Part shown: positions 26,494 to 35,776 of the stretch, piece by piece | How positions within the stretch are numbered: the stretch's first letter is position 1 | Layout: every line of letters starts with the position of its first letter | NCBI GenBank assembly: GCA_902788555.1 | Contig: CADAKQ010000026.1 | Span: 1 to 45,775, forward strand | Length of the DNA: 45,775 bases | Direction of reading: 5' to 3' | Source: an uncultured Lachnospiraceae bacterium | GTDB lineage: Bacteria; Bacillota; Clostridia; Lachnospirales; Lachnospiraceae | Notes under the pieces: generated by a model | What the model saw: only the letters and a program-made list of their open reading frames with translations | Databases searched by the model: none | What the model was told of the DNA's origin: nothing | Program-made: the position numbers and the translations under genes

Positions 26494-26802
26494 ATGGTAA
26501 AGGTAATTAATCAGGATGAATTTGATGAGGTAAAAAACAGCGATTTGGCTGTTGTGGATTTTTCAGCAGTATGGTGCGGTCCGTGTAAGATGGTTGCACC
26601 TGTTCTTGAAGAAGTTTCCGAGGAGCTTGCTGACGTCAATTTCTTCAATATAGATGTTGATAAAAATATGGAGCTTGCTAGAGAATACAATATTACTAAC
26701 ATTCCTGCAATTCTTGTTTTAAAGAAGGGTGAGGTTGTCAATTCACAGATTGGATTTGCACCAAAGGATAAGCTTGTTGAGGTTATTAACAGCAGTAAGT
26801 AA
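26494..26802 (+). CDS. trxA: Thioredoxin
   Basis: The 102-residue protein has the classic fold order and active site WCGPC (Cys28/Cys31), followed by KMVAPVLEEVS, the FNIDVDKN strand, and the cis-Pro loop in NIPAILVLKKGE. It is cytoplasmic. AAGGAGGATGAG precedes the ATG. Placed between the reductase-like gene and ohrR, it is the likely electron carrier to the two peroxidases of this operon. Confidence 0.96.
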   Translation: MVKVINQDEFDEVKNSDLAVVDFSAVWCGPCKMVAPVLEEVSEELADVNFFNIDVDKNMELAREYNITNIPAILVLKKGEVVNSQIGFAPKDKLVEVINSSK

Positions 26803-26819
26803 TAAGTGAGGGGATAAGG

Positions 26820-27260
26820 ATGGCTGATAAGTATGAGGCTCTAAAATTAAAAAATCAATTGTGTTTTCCGCTGTATGCGTGCGGCAAGGGTATAGTAAAA
26901 AGATACAAACCATTTTTGGATAATATAGGTCTTACCTATACCCAGTACATAACAATGATGGTTATGTGGGAACAAAAAAAGATTAATGTCAAGGATTTAG
27001 GAGGCTTTTTATATCTTGATTCAGGTACTCTGACTCCGGTATTAAAAAAGCTTGAGCATATGGGATATGTTACAAGGGAAAGAGATTCCGAGGATGAAAG
27101 AGTACTAAATGTAACGATAACAAAAGCCGGGGAAGACCTAAAGAAAAAAGCAGTAGACGTACCGCTCCAGATTGGTTCGTGTATAAGACTTGAGCCGGAG
27201 GAGGCAGAGACGTTATATAAGCTTTTGTACAAGCTTCTTGGGGAATTGGAAGAAGAATAA
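26820..27260 (+). CDS. ohrR: OhrR-type organic-hydroperoxide-sensing MarR repressor
   Basis: The 146-residue winged-helix protein matches OhrR closely. KNQLCFPLYAC holds sensor Cys15, with Tyr19 and Tyr29 at the positions that hydrogen-bond it in Bacillus subtilis OhrR. LYLDSGTLTPVLKKLE is the DNA-recognition segment, and RDSEDERVLNVTIT the wing. Two more cysteines (Cys21 and Cys121) leave open a 2-Cys disulfide mechanism like that of the Xanthomonas protein. Oxidation of Cys15 by organic peroxide should release the operator, here the palindromes at 24139-24187. It is the fifth gene of the peroxidase cluster; the next gene begins three bases after its stop. Confidence 0.92.
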   Translation: MADKYEALKLKNQLCFPLYACGKGIVKRYKPFLDNIGLTYTQYITMMVMWEQKKINVKDLGGFLYLDSGTLTPVLKKLEHMGYVTRERDSEDERVLNVTITKAGEDLKKKAVDVPLQIGSCIRLEPEEAETLYKLLYKLLGELEEE

Positions 27261-27263
27261 GAA

Positions 27264-28541
27264 ATGAATATAGTAGAATATTTAAGAAATTGTTATCCGA
27301 CTGTTATGGCTCTTTTGACCATAATAGTTATGGTGGAATTAACTAAACGTAGTGGGATATTTAAGAAGACAGGGCGTATATACATCATGGTGATGCTTAC
27401 ATTTGCTCTGTCTTTGCTTGAATTTGCGGAGATATGGATAGATGAACATAATTTGAACTATCGGCTTTTATTTTATAAGGCCATGCTTATTTACAGTCTC
27501 TATCCTATGGTAGCTCTGCTTTTTTATTATTTTACATCTGATGTAAAGCATAAGTTTCTTATATTTATCCCGCAACTTATAAATATAATTATTAATGTAC
27601 TTGATTTATTTGGCACAAGGCTTATTTATTATTACTATGAGGATCATGGATACGAGGGTGGACCCCTTAATTTTCTGCCTTTTGCTGTGGAAATATTCTA
27701 TGTAGTTTTAATAGGTGTCTATTCTGTAAGAATATTAAATGGAAAAAATAAATCCAAGGGTATTATAATGGCATTTTGTATGGTGACAATTATATTTGCA
27801 CAGTTTCTTACCAATTTGGATATGCCTTCCATATATTTTCCGACGATAATTGCTATAGAGATTTTAGTATATTATTTTTATATTGCAGCTATCCGGTATA
27901 ATGAAAATAAGGATGCACTTGTGGAGAGTGAGCTTGCGCTTGAAAGAAACAGAAATAATCTTTTGCTGGCTCAGATAAAGCCGCATTTCATAAACAGCAA
28001 TCTTGCGGTTATAAGAAGCCTTTGCTATGAGGAGCCCGAAAAGGCAGTTGAGATGTTGGATCATTTTTCGGGATATCTGCGGGAAAATATACAGCAGATA
28101 GACGATATGCAGCTCGTATCTTTTGAAAGAGAGATGGAATCTGTAGATAACTATGTTTATCTTGAAATGCAAAGATTCCCTGATAAGATAGAGGTTATTA
28201 AGGACATAAAGGTTAAGGATTTTTTTGTTCCGCCTCTTTCGGTTCAGACAATCGTGGAAAATGCGATAAGACACGGTATAAGCATGACCGGTAAAAAAGG
28301 AACTGTCCGTATATCTACACTTGCAAAGGACGATAATATCATTGTAAAAATCGAAGATAATGGCAAGGGCTTTGATGTAGACAGCATAGAATTTGATGGG
28401 ATAAATCATGTCGGAATTAAAAATGTAGCCAATAGATTAAAAAGAATACTTAACGGAAAAATCAAGGTGGAAAGCGAAGTCGGATACGGAACCATCGTTA
28501 CATTTTACATACCGAAAGAAAACGTAAGGAAAGAAATATAG
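27264..28541 (+). CDS. LytS-type 7TM sensor histidine kinase
   Basis: The 425-residue kinase has about seven membrane segments in residues 10-215. It then has a His_kinase domain with His241 in LLAQIKPHFINSNLAVI, and an ATPase domain with VENAIRHGIS, EDNGKGFD and a GYGTIVTFYI end. This is the LytS/YehU class. It starts three bases after ohrR, so it is probably part of the same transcript, which would link peroxide stress to this two-component pair. The paired regulator follows after about 60 bases. The sensed signal is unknown. Confidence 0.9.
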   Translation: MNIVEYLRNCYPTVMALLTIIVMVELTKRSGIFKKTGRIYIMVMLTFALSLLEFAEIWIDEHNLNYRLLFYKAMLIYSLYPMVALLFYYFTSDVKHKFLIFIPQLINIIINVLDLFGTRLIYYYYEDHGYEGGPLNFLPFAVEIFYVVLIGVYSVRILNGKNKSKGIIMAFCMVTIIFAQFLTNLDMPSIYFPTIIAIEILVYYFYIAAIRYNENKDALVESELALERNRNNLLLAQIKPHFINSNLAVIRSLCYEEPEKAVEMLDHFSGYLRENIQQIDDMQLVSFEREMESVDNYVYLEMQRFPDKIEVIKDIKVKDFFVPPLSVQTIVENAIRHGISMTGKKGTVRISTLAKDDNIIVKIEDNGKGFDVDSIEFDGINHVGIKNVANRLKRILNGKIKVESEVGYGTIVTFYIPKENVRKEI

Positions 28542-28604
28542 CAGGAGAGATATATAGCAGATAAAGGGTATTAATTAAGATATCAGGATTGGAGGCAGAC
28601 ATAT

Positions 28605-29375
28605 ATGAAATGTTTGATAGCAGATGATGAACCGCTTATATTAAAGGATATCCATAGAACAGCAAAGAAGGTTCTGGGAGAAAATACGGAATTTTTTCTG
28701 GCGGAAAATTCTGATGAAGCGCTCGGGATAATAAAGAAAGAAAATGAATCCGGAACCGGGATAAAGATAGCATTTCTTGATATAGAGATGCCATTTATAA
28801 GCGGACTTGAGGTTGCAAAAAAGATTCAGGAGATAAGTCCCAAAACGAATATAATATTTGTTACGGGACATGGCAAATATGCGCTTGATGTGCTGGAAAT
28901 GTATGTGAGCGGTTTTATCATGAAACCGGTAAATGAAAAGAGCATGAAAAAGGCAATCGAAAACCTCAGATATCCGATACCGAGTCTTTCGATAAAATGC
29001 TTCGGTCACTTTGAAATCTTTTTTGGAGATACGCCTGTTAATTTTAAACGTACACAGTGTAAGGAGATAGTTGCATATCTGGTAGATAAAAAAGGTGCGC
29101 TTGTATCCGAGGACGAGCTGCGATTTCTGCTGTGGTCCGAGAATGAAGATTCAGAAAAGAAAAAACGCTATATACGAAATATCATAAGTGATATAAGATT
29201 AGCATTTAAAAGCTGCGGAGTGGATGATGTAATTATAAATAACAATAAATCCTTTTATTGTATAAACAAGGAAAAGATAAGCTGTGATTACTTTGATTAT
29301 CTGGAGGGAAATAAAAATATAACCGATGAGGAGAAGGCTTCATATATGGAGCAGTATCCTTGGGCGGAGATATAA
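28605..29375 (+). CDS. Response regulator with SARP/BTAD-like winged-helix output
   Basis: The 256-residue protein has a receiver with acidic pocket (IADDEPL), Asp59 in FLDIEMPFISG, FVTGHGKYALD and the Lys in FIMKPVN. The output domain starts near residue 128 with SIKCFGHFEIFFGDTPVNFKRTQCKEIVAYLVDKKG. This is the pattern of the winged helix of SARP-type regulators, used in many Lachnospiraceae regulators in place of LytTR. LytS-type kinases normally pair with LytTR regulators, so the output domain here is a lineage-specific exchange. A GGAGG site precedes the ATG. A terminator follows at 29410. Confidence 0.87.
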   Translation: MKCLIADDEPLILKDIHRTAKKVLGENTEFFLAENSDEALGIIKKENESGTGIKIAFLDIEMPFISGLEVAKKIQEISPKTNIIFVTGHGKYALDVLEMYVSGFIMKPVNEKSMKKAIENLRYPIPSLSIKCFGHFEIFFGDTPVNFKRTQCKEIVAYLVDKKGALVSEDELRFLLWSENEDSEKKKRYIRNIISDIRLAFKSCGVDDVIINNNKSFYCINKEKISCDYFDYLEGNKNITDEEKASYMEQYPWAEI

Positions 29376-29409
29376 AGTTTGGCAAGGTGCTTTGTCACAT
29401 CTTTTTTTG

Positions 29410-29440
29410 AAGTGAACTTTATTAGTTCACTTCTTTTTGT
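29410..29440 (+). terminator. Rho-independent terminator after the peroxidase/two-component cluster
   Basis: AAGTGAAC (29410-29417) pairs with GTTCACTT (29425-29432) around TTTATTA, followed by CTTTTTGTTTG. Confidence 0.85.
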
Positions 29441-29617
29441 TTGAAAAAAAATAAAAAATATTTCAAATCGGTTTACATAACTGATGTTTTTGTGGCAGAT
29501 TTGTGGAAACCGTTTGTTATAATATAGGCTAATTAACTTATATTTACTTGTACAAAGACTTGAAGAAACTTTTTATGTTGATAAGTAATATTTTTGAATT
29601 TGTTGGAGGATAAAGAA

Positions 29618-32600
29618 ATGAAAAGGAGATTGTCACGAATAATAGCTATAATGCTTGTGTTGCTTATGGTTGTTTGCAATCAGAATTATTCAGCATGGGC
29701 ATCTGATGAAGATAATAATATACAAGAAGAAATAGAAATGTTATCGGGAGATAATGAAGCTGAACAATCAGAGATTGCAACGGATTCGGATGCCGAGCTT
29801 GAAATAATAAATGACGTTGTTATCGAAGAGATTATAGAAGCTGAGACTGAAAATAATTTAGACATGGAGGCAAACTCAGACACAGATGATATCTATGGTG
29901 AGTCGGAAGTAACAGATAAGGGAGAAGATGAAAAGAGCTACCCTGCATTCATAAGATCAGAGTCTGTTGATGACGTAAGAGTTACCGTAACTGCTTCAGA
30001 AGGTGTGTTTCCTGAGGGAGCAACCCTTAGTGTAAATAAAGTTACATATGTTGAAGAAGAGAATATAAATCAGGCGGTAGATGCTGTACGTGACGATAAT
30101 GTTATGGTGGCTTTGACCTACACATTTGATATAAAGGTACTTGATGAAAATGGTATAGAAATCCAGCCGGCCGACGGACAGACTGTAAATGTAAGCTTTG
30201 CTATGGATGAAGTGAGCAATCAGAATCTTACTGCGGATGTCTATCATATACCGGAGGAAGACGGAAGCCTTGTAGCAGAAGAATTAAATACAACTGAAAG
30301 CGGAGATATCGTTACAGCTGTATCGGATGGATTCTCATATTATACTGTTGAGTTTACTTATGATGAAAAGCAGTATGTGATGCAGGGAGATACAACGGTA
30401 GCACTTTCAGACATACTTGATTATGTAGGTCTTACAGGTGAGGTAAGCGCTGTAAGCGTAAGCAATGAGAGTCTTTTCTCGGCTTCAAATGAAAGCGGAG
30501 AGTGGATGGTAACTGCACATCAGGCATTTTCTACGAATGAGTGGATGAAGGTTACTATTGATGGTGTGGAGTATGAGATTGTTGTGACGGATGCGACGAA
30601 TATCTCTTCTGGAGCAACTTACAAAGTAGATGGTTCAACGACATATTCTATTACAATTCCTAAAACATCCTCGCCAAATGGTAATTGTGTGTATAATCAG
30701 GTTTATAATGGCGTAACATCCTTGTCTGCTTATACAGCAACTAGCAACTTTACTGCGAATATAAGCGCTGATGGAAAGCTTACTCTTTCTAAGAACGATC
30801 CTAGTTGGAGTTATGATTATACTTTGGGAAGCGGTTATAATGCATGGAAAGTTGGATACTCTGACGGAACATATTATTTTTATAGAGCATATGTTAAATC
30901 TGACCAGACATGGACAATAAGTGCTTCAAATTCTGCTTATACCGGAAGCAGTGTGACAGGATATACATTAAGTGGAACAGGCTATGGCACGCTGACAAAA
31001 ACATATTCAGGTAGAAATAGCACAACCTATAGCGGTACCACAGCGCCTACTAGTGTTGGAGATTATCATGTTGTAGTTACATATGCGGGAAATGATTCCT
31101 ATAACCCACGTTCCCAAGAGGTTGATTTTTCAATATCGCCAAAATCAATCACAATCATAGCCAAATCCCAGACTGTAACCTATGGCACTTCTATAACTAA
31201 TGGAACAGGACAGGTAACGGCTTCACTTGCTTCCGGTGATTCACTTACTGCAATTACATTAACGCCAAGTACAAGCAATGTTACCACAAGTGGAACGATT
31301 ACACCTAGCTCGGCAACAATAAAGAATGGAAGTACAGATGTAACTGCGAATTATTCCATTACATATACGACAGGTACTCTGAAAATAAACAAAGCAGATC
31401 TTACCATTACAGCAAAACCTAAAACTATTACCTATGGTTCTGCTCCTGCAAACGATGGAGTAAATTATAGCGGATTTAAAGGCAGCGATTCAGCATCTTC
31501 ATTGAATGGTACATTGGCTTATTCATACAACTATTCACAGTATGGTAACGTTGGTTCATATACCATTACACCGAAAGGCTTGACAAGCAGCAATTATAAT
31601 ATATCTTTTGCAACAGGTACACTTACGGTAAATCAAAAGGTAGTTGGATTAGAATGGTCAGATACATCGTTAACATACAATGGTGCTTCGCAGAAGCCGA
31701 CTGCTACAGCTACAGGTACAGTTAATAGTGATGCAATAGGTGTTACCGTGACAGGTGAGAAGACGAATGTAGGAACATATACGGCTACAGCATCTTCTCT
31801 CACGGGTACAAAGTCAGGTAATTATAAGCTTCCTTCAGATAATACACATAGCTTTTCAATAGTAAATGCATCAATGAACAGTGAAGTTTCTGCAACCGAC
31901 TACACAGGAACCTATGATGCAGCTGCACATGGTATTACAGTAACAGCACCAAGCGGTGCAACCGTGAAATATCGTACTGCAAGCAGCGGAGATTATACTC
32001 TGACAACCAATCCGACATATACTGATGCCGGAACCTATACAGTATATTATCAGGTGACAAAACCAAACTATGCAGCAGTTACAGGTTCAGCTACAGTTAA
32101 GATTAATCCGATAGAGCTTACTCTTAATTGGAGTACAGACAATACATTTACATATAACGGTTCGCCACAGGCACCTACGGCAACTATCGATGGTGTAATT
32201 AATAATGATGTTTGTACAGTGAAGGTAAATGGTGCCCAGACTAATTACAGTGAGGCAGCTTATACGGCAACGGCAGAGCTTAACGGTACAAAAAAAGGCA
32301 ATTATGTTCTTCCGAATAATCCTACCACAGATTTTACTATAGGTAGAAAGGATGCCACGATTACAGCAAATAACCGGACGGTGACTTATGGCACTTTAAT
32401 TGCATCAGATGTTGCAAATGTTACAGCAACGGACCTTGTTGACGGAGATATAGTAACAGCGATTACCCTTACACCAAGCACGAGAGACGTTACCACAAGC
32501 GGAACAATCACTCCAAGTGCAGCAACTATAAAAAATGGCACTGCGGATGTAACGAACAACTACAACATTACATATACTGATGGTGCTCTTACGATAAACA

Positions 32601-35599
32601 AAAAGCCTATTACTATTAGCGGTATAACTGCTTCGAATAAAACTTATGACGGTACGACAGCAGCAACATTAAATTATAACGGAATTAACTGGACTGCATG
32701 TGGCAGAGTTGGAGATGATGACCTTTCTGTTACGGCTACAGGAACATTTTCAGATGCAAATGTCGGTACTGGAAAGACCGTTACAATAACAGGTTTAACC
32801 TTGGGTGGCACTAAAGCCGGTAATTATGAGCTTGCATCAAGCGGACAGCAGACAAGTGCTAATGCTGATATCAATGCGAAGGCAATTACCATAACAGCGG
32901 ACAGCGATTCAAAGGTCTATGACGGAACTGCACATGCAAAGAATAGTCATAGTATTACAAACGGCGAACTTGCAACAGGCGATAGAATAGAGAGTGTGAC
33001 CGTAACAGGTAGTCAGACGTTTGTAGGAAGCAGTAATAATGTACCGAGTGCGGCTGTGATTAAAAACAGTTTAGATGTAAATGTTACTGAAAATTATGAT
33101 ATTACATACAACAAAGGCACAATAGAGGTAACACAGAAGCCTCTTACCATAACGGCAGACAGCGATGCAAAGGTATATGATGCTACACCGCTTACAAATA
33201 GCGGATATACAAGTACAGGGCTTGCTGAGGGAGATACGTTTGAAAGTGTTACAGTAACAGGAAGTCAAACAAGTGTTGGCAGTAGTGATAATGAACCGAG
33301 TGAGGCAGTTATAAAGAATGGTACAAATCAAGATGTGACTTCAAACTATAATATTACATATGCAAATGGTATGCTTGAAGTAACCGGTAAACCTGTTACG
33401 ATAACAGCAGACAGTGACAGCAAAATCTATGATGGTTCATCACTTACGAAGAATAGTTATACTAATACTGCCCTTGCCGAAGGCGATTATATTGATAGCG
33501 TTACCATATCAGGAAGTCAGACGACTGTTGGCAACAGTAATAACGTGCCAAGTGGGGCGGTTATAAAAAACAGTTCAAATGAAGATGTAACCTCAAGCTA
33601 CAGCATTTCATATGCAAACGGTACATTGGAAGTTACAGGAAAGGCTCTTACCATAACGGCAGACAGTGACAGTAAGGTATATGACGGAACAGAGCTAACT
33701 AAAAATGGTTATACCAACACCGCACTTGCCGAAGGTGATTATATAGATAGTGTAACCGTAACCGGAACTCAGACTGTTGCGGGCGAAAGCGAAAATGTTC
33801 CAAGTGAAGCAGTTATAAAGAACGCAAACGGCGACGATGTAACCGCAAGCTATGATATAACATACGTAGATGGAACACTTGAAGTAACCCAAAAGGCTGT
33901 TACGATAATGGCAGATGATGCAACGAAGGTATATGATGGAACAGAACTTACGATAGAAAGCTATACCAACAGCGACCTTGCAGCAGGGGATACTATTGAG
34001 AGCGTTACCGTAACAGGAAGTCAGACTAATGCAGGTCAAAGTGCAAATGCTCCGAGTGAAGCAGTTATAAAGAATGCGGCAGATGAGGATGTAACCGCAA
34101 GCTATGACATAACCTATGTAGACGGAACACTTGAGGTAACGAAGAAGCCTGTTACGATAGACGGTATCACAGCCAAAGATAAAACCTATGACGGAATTAC
34201 AGGTGCAGAGCTTGATTATACTAATATAGATTGGTTGGCATGCGGTATGGTAGACGGTGATGAGCTTAGTGTAACTGCAACAGGTACATTTGAAGATACG
34301 AGTGTGGGTACTAACAAGAATGTTGCGATAACTGATATAACACTTGGAGGAACAAGCGTAGATAATTACATACTTTCAGAGGACGGTCAGCAGACTACAG
34401 CTGTTGCAACGATTAATAAGAAAGCAGTAACAGTTACTGCACTTAAACAGACCGTTGCTGTAAACGGAGAGATAGAAAGTTTAGTTGATATGGCAGAACT
34501 TTCAGGTGCGTTGGAAGGACATGAGCTTGCAGAGATAACACTTACATCAAGCAGTACAGAAAAAACAACCACAGAGGGTGTGATTACACCGAGCAATGCC
34601 AAAATCGTAAACGGCGATACAGATGTAACTGATAATTATGACATTACTTATATAGACGGTGTTATGACCGTTACTAAGGCTGAGGCAGAGGTTGTTTTGG
34701 ATAACGGTGATGATGAAGCAACTGCAAGCGTAACTGAGGTTGAAGTGCCGAACCTTCTTGAACTTGCTGACGAAGAAGCGGAAGAAGGCAGGCTTGTAAA
34801 GGTTGAGCTTAGTGTCAAACCGGTATCTGAGAGTAAGGTGAGCGAAGCGACAGTTTCAGATGTTAAAAAGACTGTCGAAAGCTTATTTGCCTTCGTTGAT
34901 ATGGAAAGTGTTAGGGTAGAATATCTTGAGATTGATTTGACGAAATACGTAGACAACGTAAAAGAAGGTGCGATAAGCGATACCGGCAAACCACTTGAAA
35001 TTATACTTACTTACGATACATCAAAAGCCGGAAATCCTGTTATCATTCGTAACCATGAAGGAGCAGTGATTGTATTTACACAGTTATCAGCAAGACCTAC
35101 AGGAAGCTTTACGGATGCAACATATTATGTGGAAGGCGATAAAATATATATGTATTCGCAGTATTTCTCAGACTTTGCGATAGCATACTCGGTAGAAAAA
35201 ACCTTCAATGTAATTCTTGATGACGGAAACGGAAACATCATAAGACAGATTGTATCTGAAGGAACAAAGTTTATACCACCGACAGATATTACAAAGGATG
35301 GTTATGATTTTGACGGATGGTACAAGGATGAAGCATTTACTGAAAAGTGGGATCCGGAGAAAGACAAGGTAACCTCCGATATAATGCTTTATGCAAAATG
35401 GGAGAAACAAAAGGAAGAAACACCAACAACGACAGAAGCGCCTGCGACGATCGATACGCCGGCTGAAATAACAGTTCCAAGCAATGATGTCAAGTCGCCG
35501 GAGACAAAAGATATAACACATATAGATATAGCCTTTTTCCTGATGATATTTGCAGCTTTAGGTATGTTATACCTTAGATTTATCAGAAGGAAGATTTAA
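29618..35599 (+). CDS. Giant secreted surface protein with MBG/YDG and InlB-type repeats
   Basis: The protein has 1993 residues. It begins with a signal peptide (RRLSRIIAIMLVLLMVVC, cleavage likely after AWA), then an acidic Glu/Asp-rich stretch to about residue 110. The middle is a chain of MBG and YDG-type beta domains, including five near-identical units at residues 1089-1510 flanked by two YDG domains. An InlB/Flg_new repeat (GYDFDGWYKDEAF...LYAKW) lies at about 1863-1928. A Thr/Pro-rich spacer ends in SPETKD, a membrane helix and a basic tail, which looks like a diverged LPxTG sortase signal. It is probably cell-wall attached and involved in adhesion. ATG 29618 is chosen for TTGGAGGA seven bases upstream. 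No neighbouring sortase is present. Confidence 0.9.
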   Translation: MKRRLSRIIAIMLVLLMVVCNQNYSAWASDEDNNIQEEIEMLSGDNEAEQSEIATDSDAELEIINDVVIEEIIEAETENNLDMEANSDTDDIYGESEVTDKGEDEKSYPAFIRSESVDDVRVTVTASEGVFPEGATLSVNKVTYVEEENINQAVDAVRDDNVMVALTYTFDIKVLDENGIEIQPADGQTVNVSFAMDEVSNQNLTADVYHIPEEDGSLVAEELNTTESGDIVTAVSDGFSYYTVEFTYDEKQYVMQGDTTVALSDILDYVGLTGEVSAVSVSNESLFSASNESGEWMVTAHQAFSTNEWMKVTIDGVEYEIVVTDATNISSGATYKVDGSTTYSITIPKTSSPNGNCVYNQVYNGVTSLSAYTATSNFTANISADGKLTLSKNDPSWSYDYTLGSGYNAWKVGYSDGTYYFYRAYVKSDQTWTISASNSAYTGSSVTGYTLSGTGYGTLTKTYSGRNSTTYSGTTAPTSVGDYHVVVTYAGNDSYNPRSQEVDFSISPKSITIIAKSQTVTYGTSITNGTGQVTASLASGDSLTAITLTPSTSNVTTSGTITPSSATIKNGSTDVTANYSITYTTGTLKINKADLTITAKPKTITYGSAPANDGVNYSGFKGSDSASSLNGTLAYSYNYSQYGNVGSYTITPKGLTSSNYNISFATGTLTVNQKVVGLEWSDTSLTYNGASQKPTATATGTVNSDAIGVTVTGEKTNVGTYTATASSLTGTKSGNYKLPSDNTHSFSIVNASMNSEVSATDYTGTYDAAAHGITVTAPSGATVKYRTASSGDYTLTTNPTYTDAGTYTVYYQVTKPNYAAVTGSATVKINPIELTLNWSTDNTFTYNGSPQAPTATIDGVINNDVCTVKVNGAQTNYSEAAYTATAELNGTKKGNYVLPNNPTTDFTIGRKDATITANNRTVTYGTLIASDVANVTATDLVDGDIVTAITLTPSTRDVTTSGTITPSAATIKNGTADVTNNYNITYTDGALTINKKPITISGITASNKTYDGTTAATLNYNGINWTACGRVGDDDLSVTATGTFSDANVGTGKTVTITGLTLGGTKAGNYELASSGQQTSANADINAKAITITADSDSKVYDGTAHAKNSHSITNGELATGDRIESVTVTGSQTFVGSSNNVPSAAVIKNSLDVNVTENYDITYNKGTIEVTQKPLTITADSDAKVYDATPLTNSGYTSTGLAEGDTFESVTVTGSQTSVGSSDNEPSEAVIKNGTNQDVTSNYNITYANGMLEVTGKPVTITADSDSKIYDGSSLTKNSYTNTALAEGDYIDSVTISGSQTTVGNSNNVPSGAVIKNSSNEDVTSSYSISYANGTLEVTGKALTITADSDSKVYDGTELTKNGYTNTALAEGDYIDSVTVTGTQTVAGESENVPSEAVIKNANGDDVTASYDITYVDGTLEVTQKAVTIMADDATKVYDGTELTIESYTNSDLAAGDTIESVTVTGSQTNAGQSANAPSEAVIKNAADEDVTASYDITYVDGTLEVTKKPVTIDGITAKDKTYDGITGAELDYTNIDWLACGMVDGDELSVTATGTFEDTSVGTNKNVAITDITLGGTSVDNYILSEDGQQTTAVATINKKAVTVTALKQTVAVNGEIESLVDMAELSGALEGHELAEITLTSSSTEKTTTEGVITPSNAKIVNGDTDVTDNYDITYIDGVMTVTKAEAEVVLDNGDDEATASVTEVEVPNLLELADEEAEEGRLVKVELSVKPVSESKVSEATVSDVKKTVESLFAFVDMESVRVEYLEIDLTKYVDNVKEGAISDTGKPLEIILTYDTSKAGNPVIIRNHEGAVIVFTQLSARPTGSFTDATYYVEGDKIYMYSQYFSDFAIAYSVEKTFNVILDDGNGNIIRQIVSEGTKFIPPTDITKDGYDFDGWYKDEAFTEKWDPEKDKVTSDIMLYAKWEKQKEETPTTTEAPATIDTPAEITVPSNDVKSPETKDITHIDIAFFLMIFAALGMLYLRFIRRKI
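32882..34147 (+). repeat. Five in-frame tandem repeats of about 252 bp (84 residues)
   Basis: Units start at 32882, 33140, 33392, 33644 and 33896 and end at 34147. The first is 258 bp and the rest are exactly 252 bp. Each encodes a unit of the form (A/P)xTITADSDSKVYDGT...PSEAVIKN...ITYxxGTLEVT. Units four and five are the most similar at DNA level. The array is prone to recombination-driven change in copy number. Confidence 0.92.
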
Positions 35600-35610
35600 A
35601 GAGAGGGATA

Positions 35611-35684
35611 ATCTTCTTATCTGACTTCACGATATGATAAGAAGAAGCCGGTGCCAATCCAAAGTGGTTGGCATCGGTTTTTTT
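35611..35684 (+). terminator. Double-hairpin terminator of the surface-protein gene
   Basis: CTTCTTATC and GATAAGAAG form a first hairpin (about 35613-35644). CCGGTGCCAA (35648-35657) pairs with TTGGCATCGG (35668-35677, one G-U) and is followed by seven T. Confidence 0.88.
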
Positions 35685-35706
35685 CATAATATAAATATAA
35701 TAAAAA

Positions 35707-35735
35707 TTGACATCGTAGTTTTTGTGAGCTATATT
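35707..35735 (+). promoter_or_regulatory. Sigma-A-like promoter of the CobW-like gene
   Basis: TTGACA (35707-35712) and TATATT (35730-35735) are separated by 17 bases, about 40 bases upstream of the start codon. Confidence 0.65.
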
Positions 35736-35776
35736 TGTGATAATGTAAGAATGAACTAATACACTTGGAGATGGAT

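Noticed and set aside
32882-34147. Regularly spaced repeats, considered as a CRISPR-like array
   Set aside because: The units are 252 bp, in frame, and translate to MBG-type domains inside one long protein. There are no spacers or cas genes.
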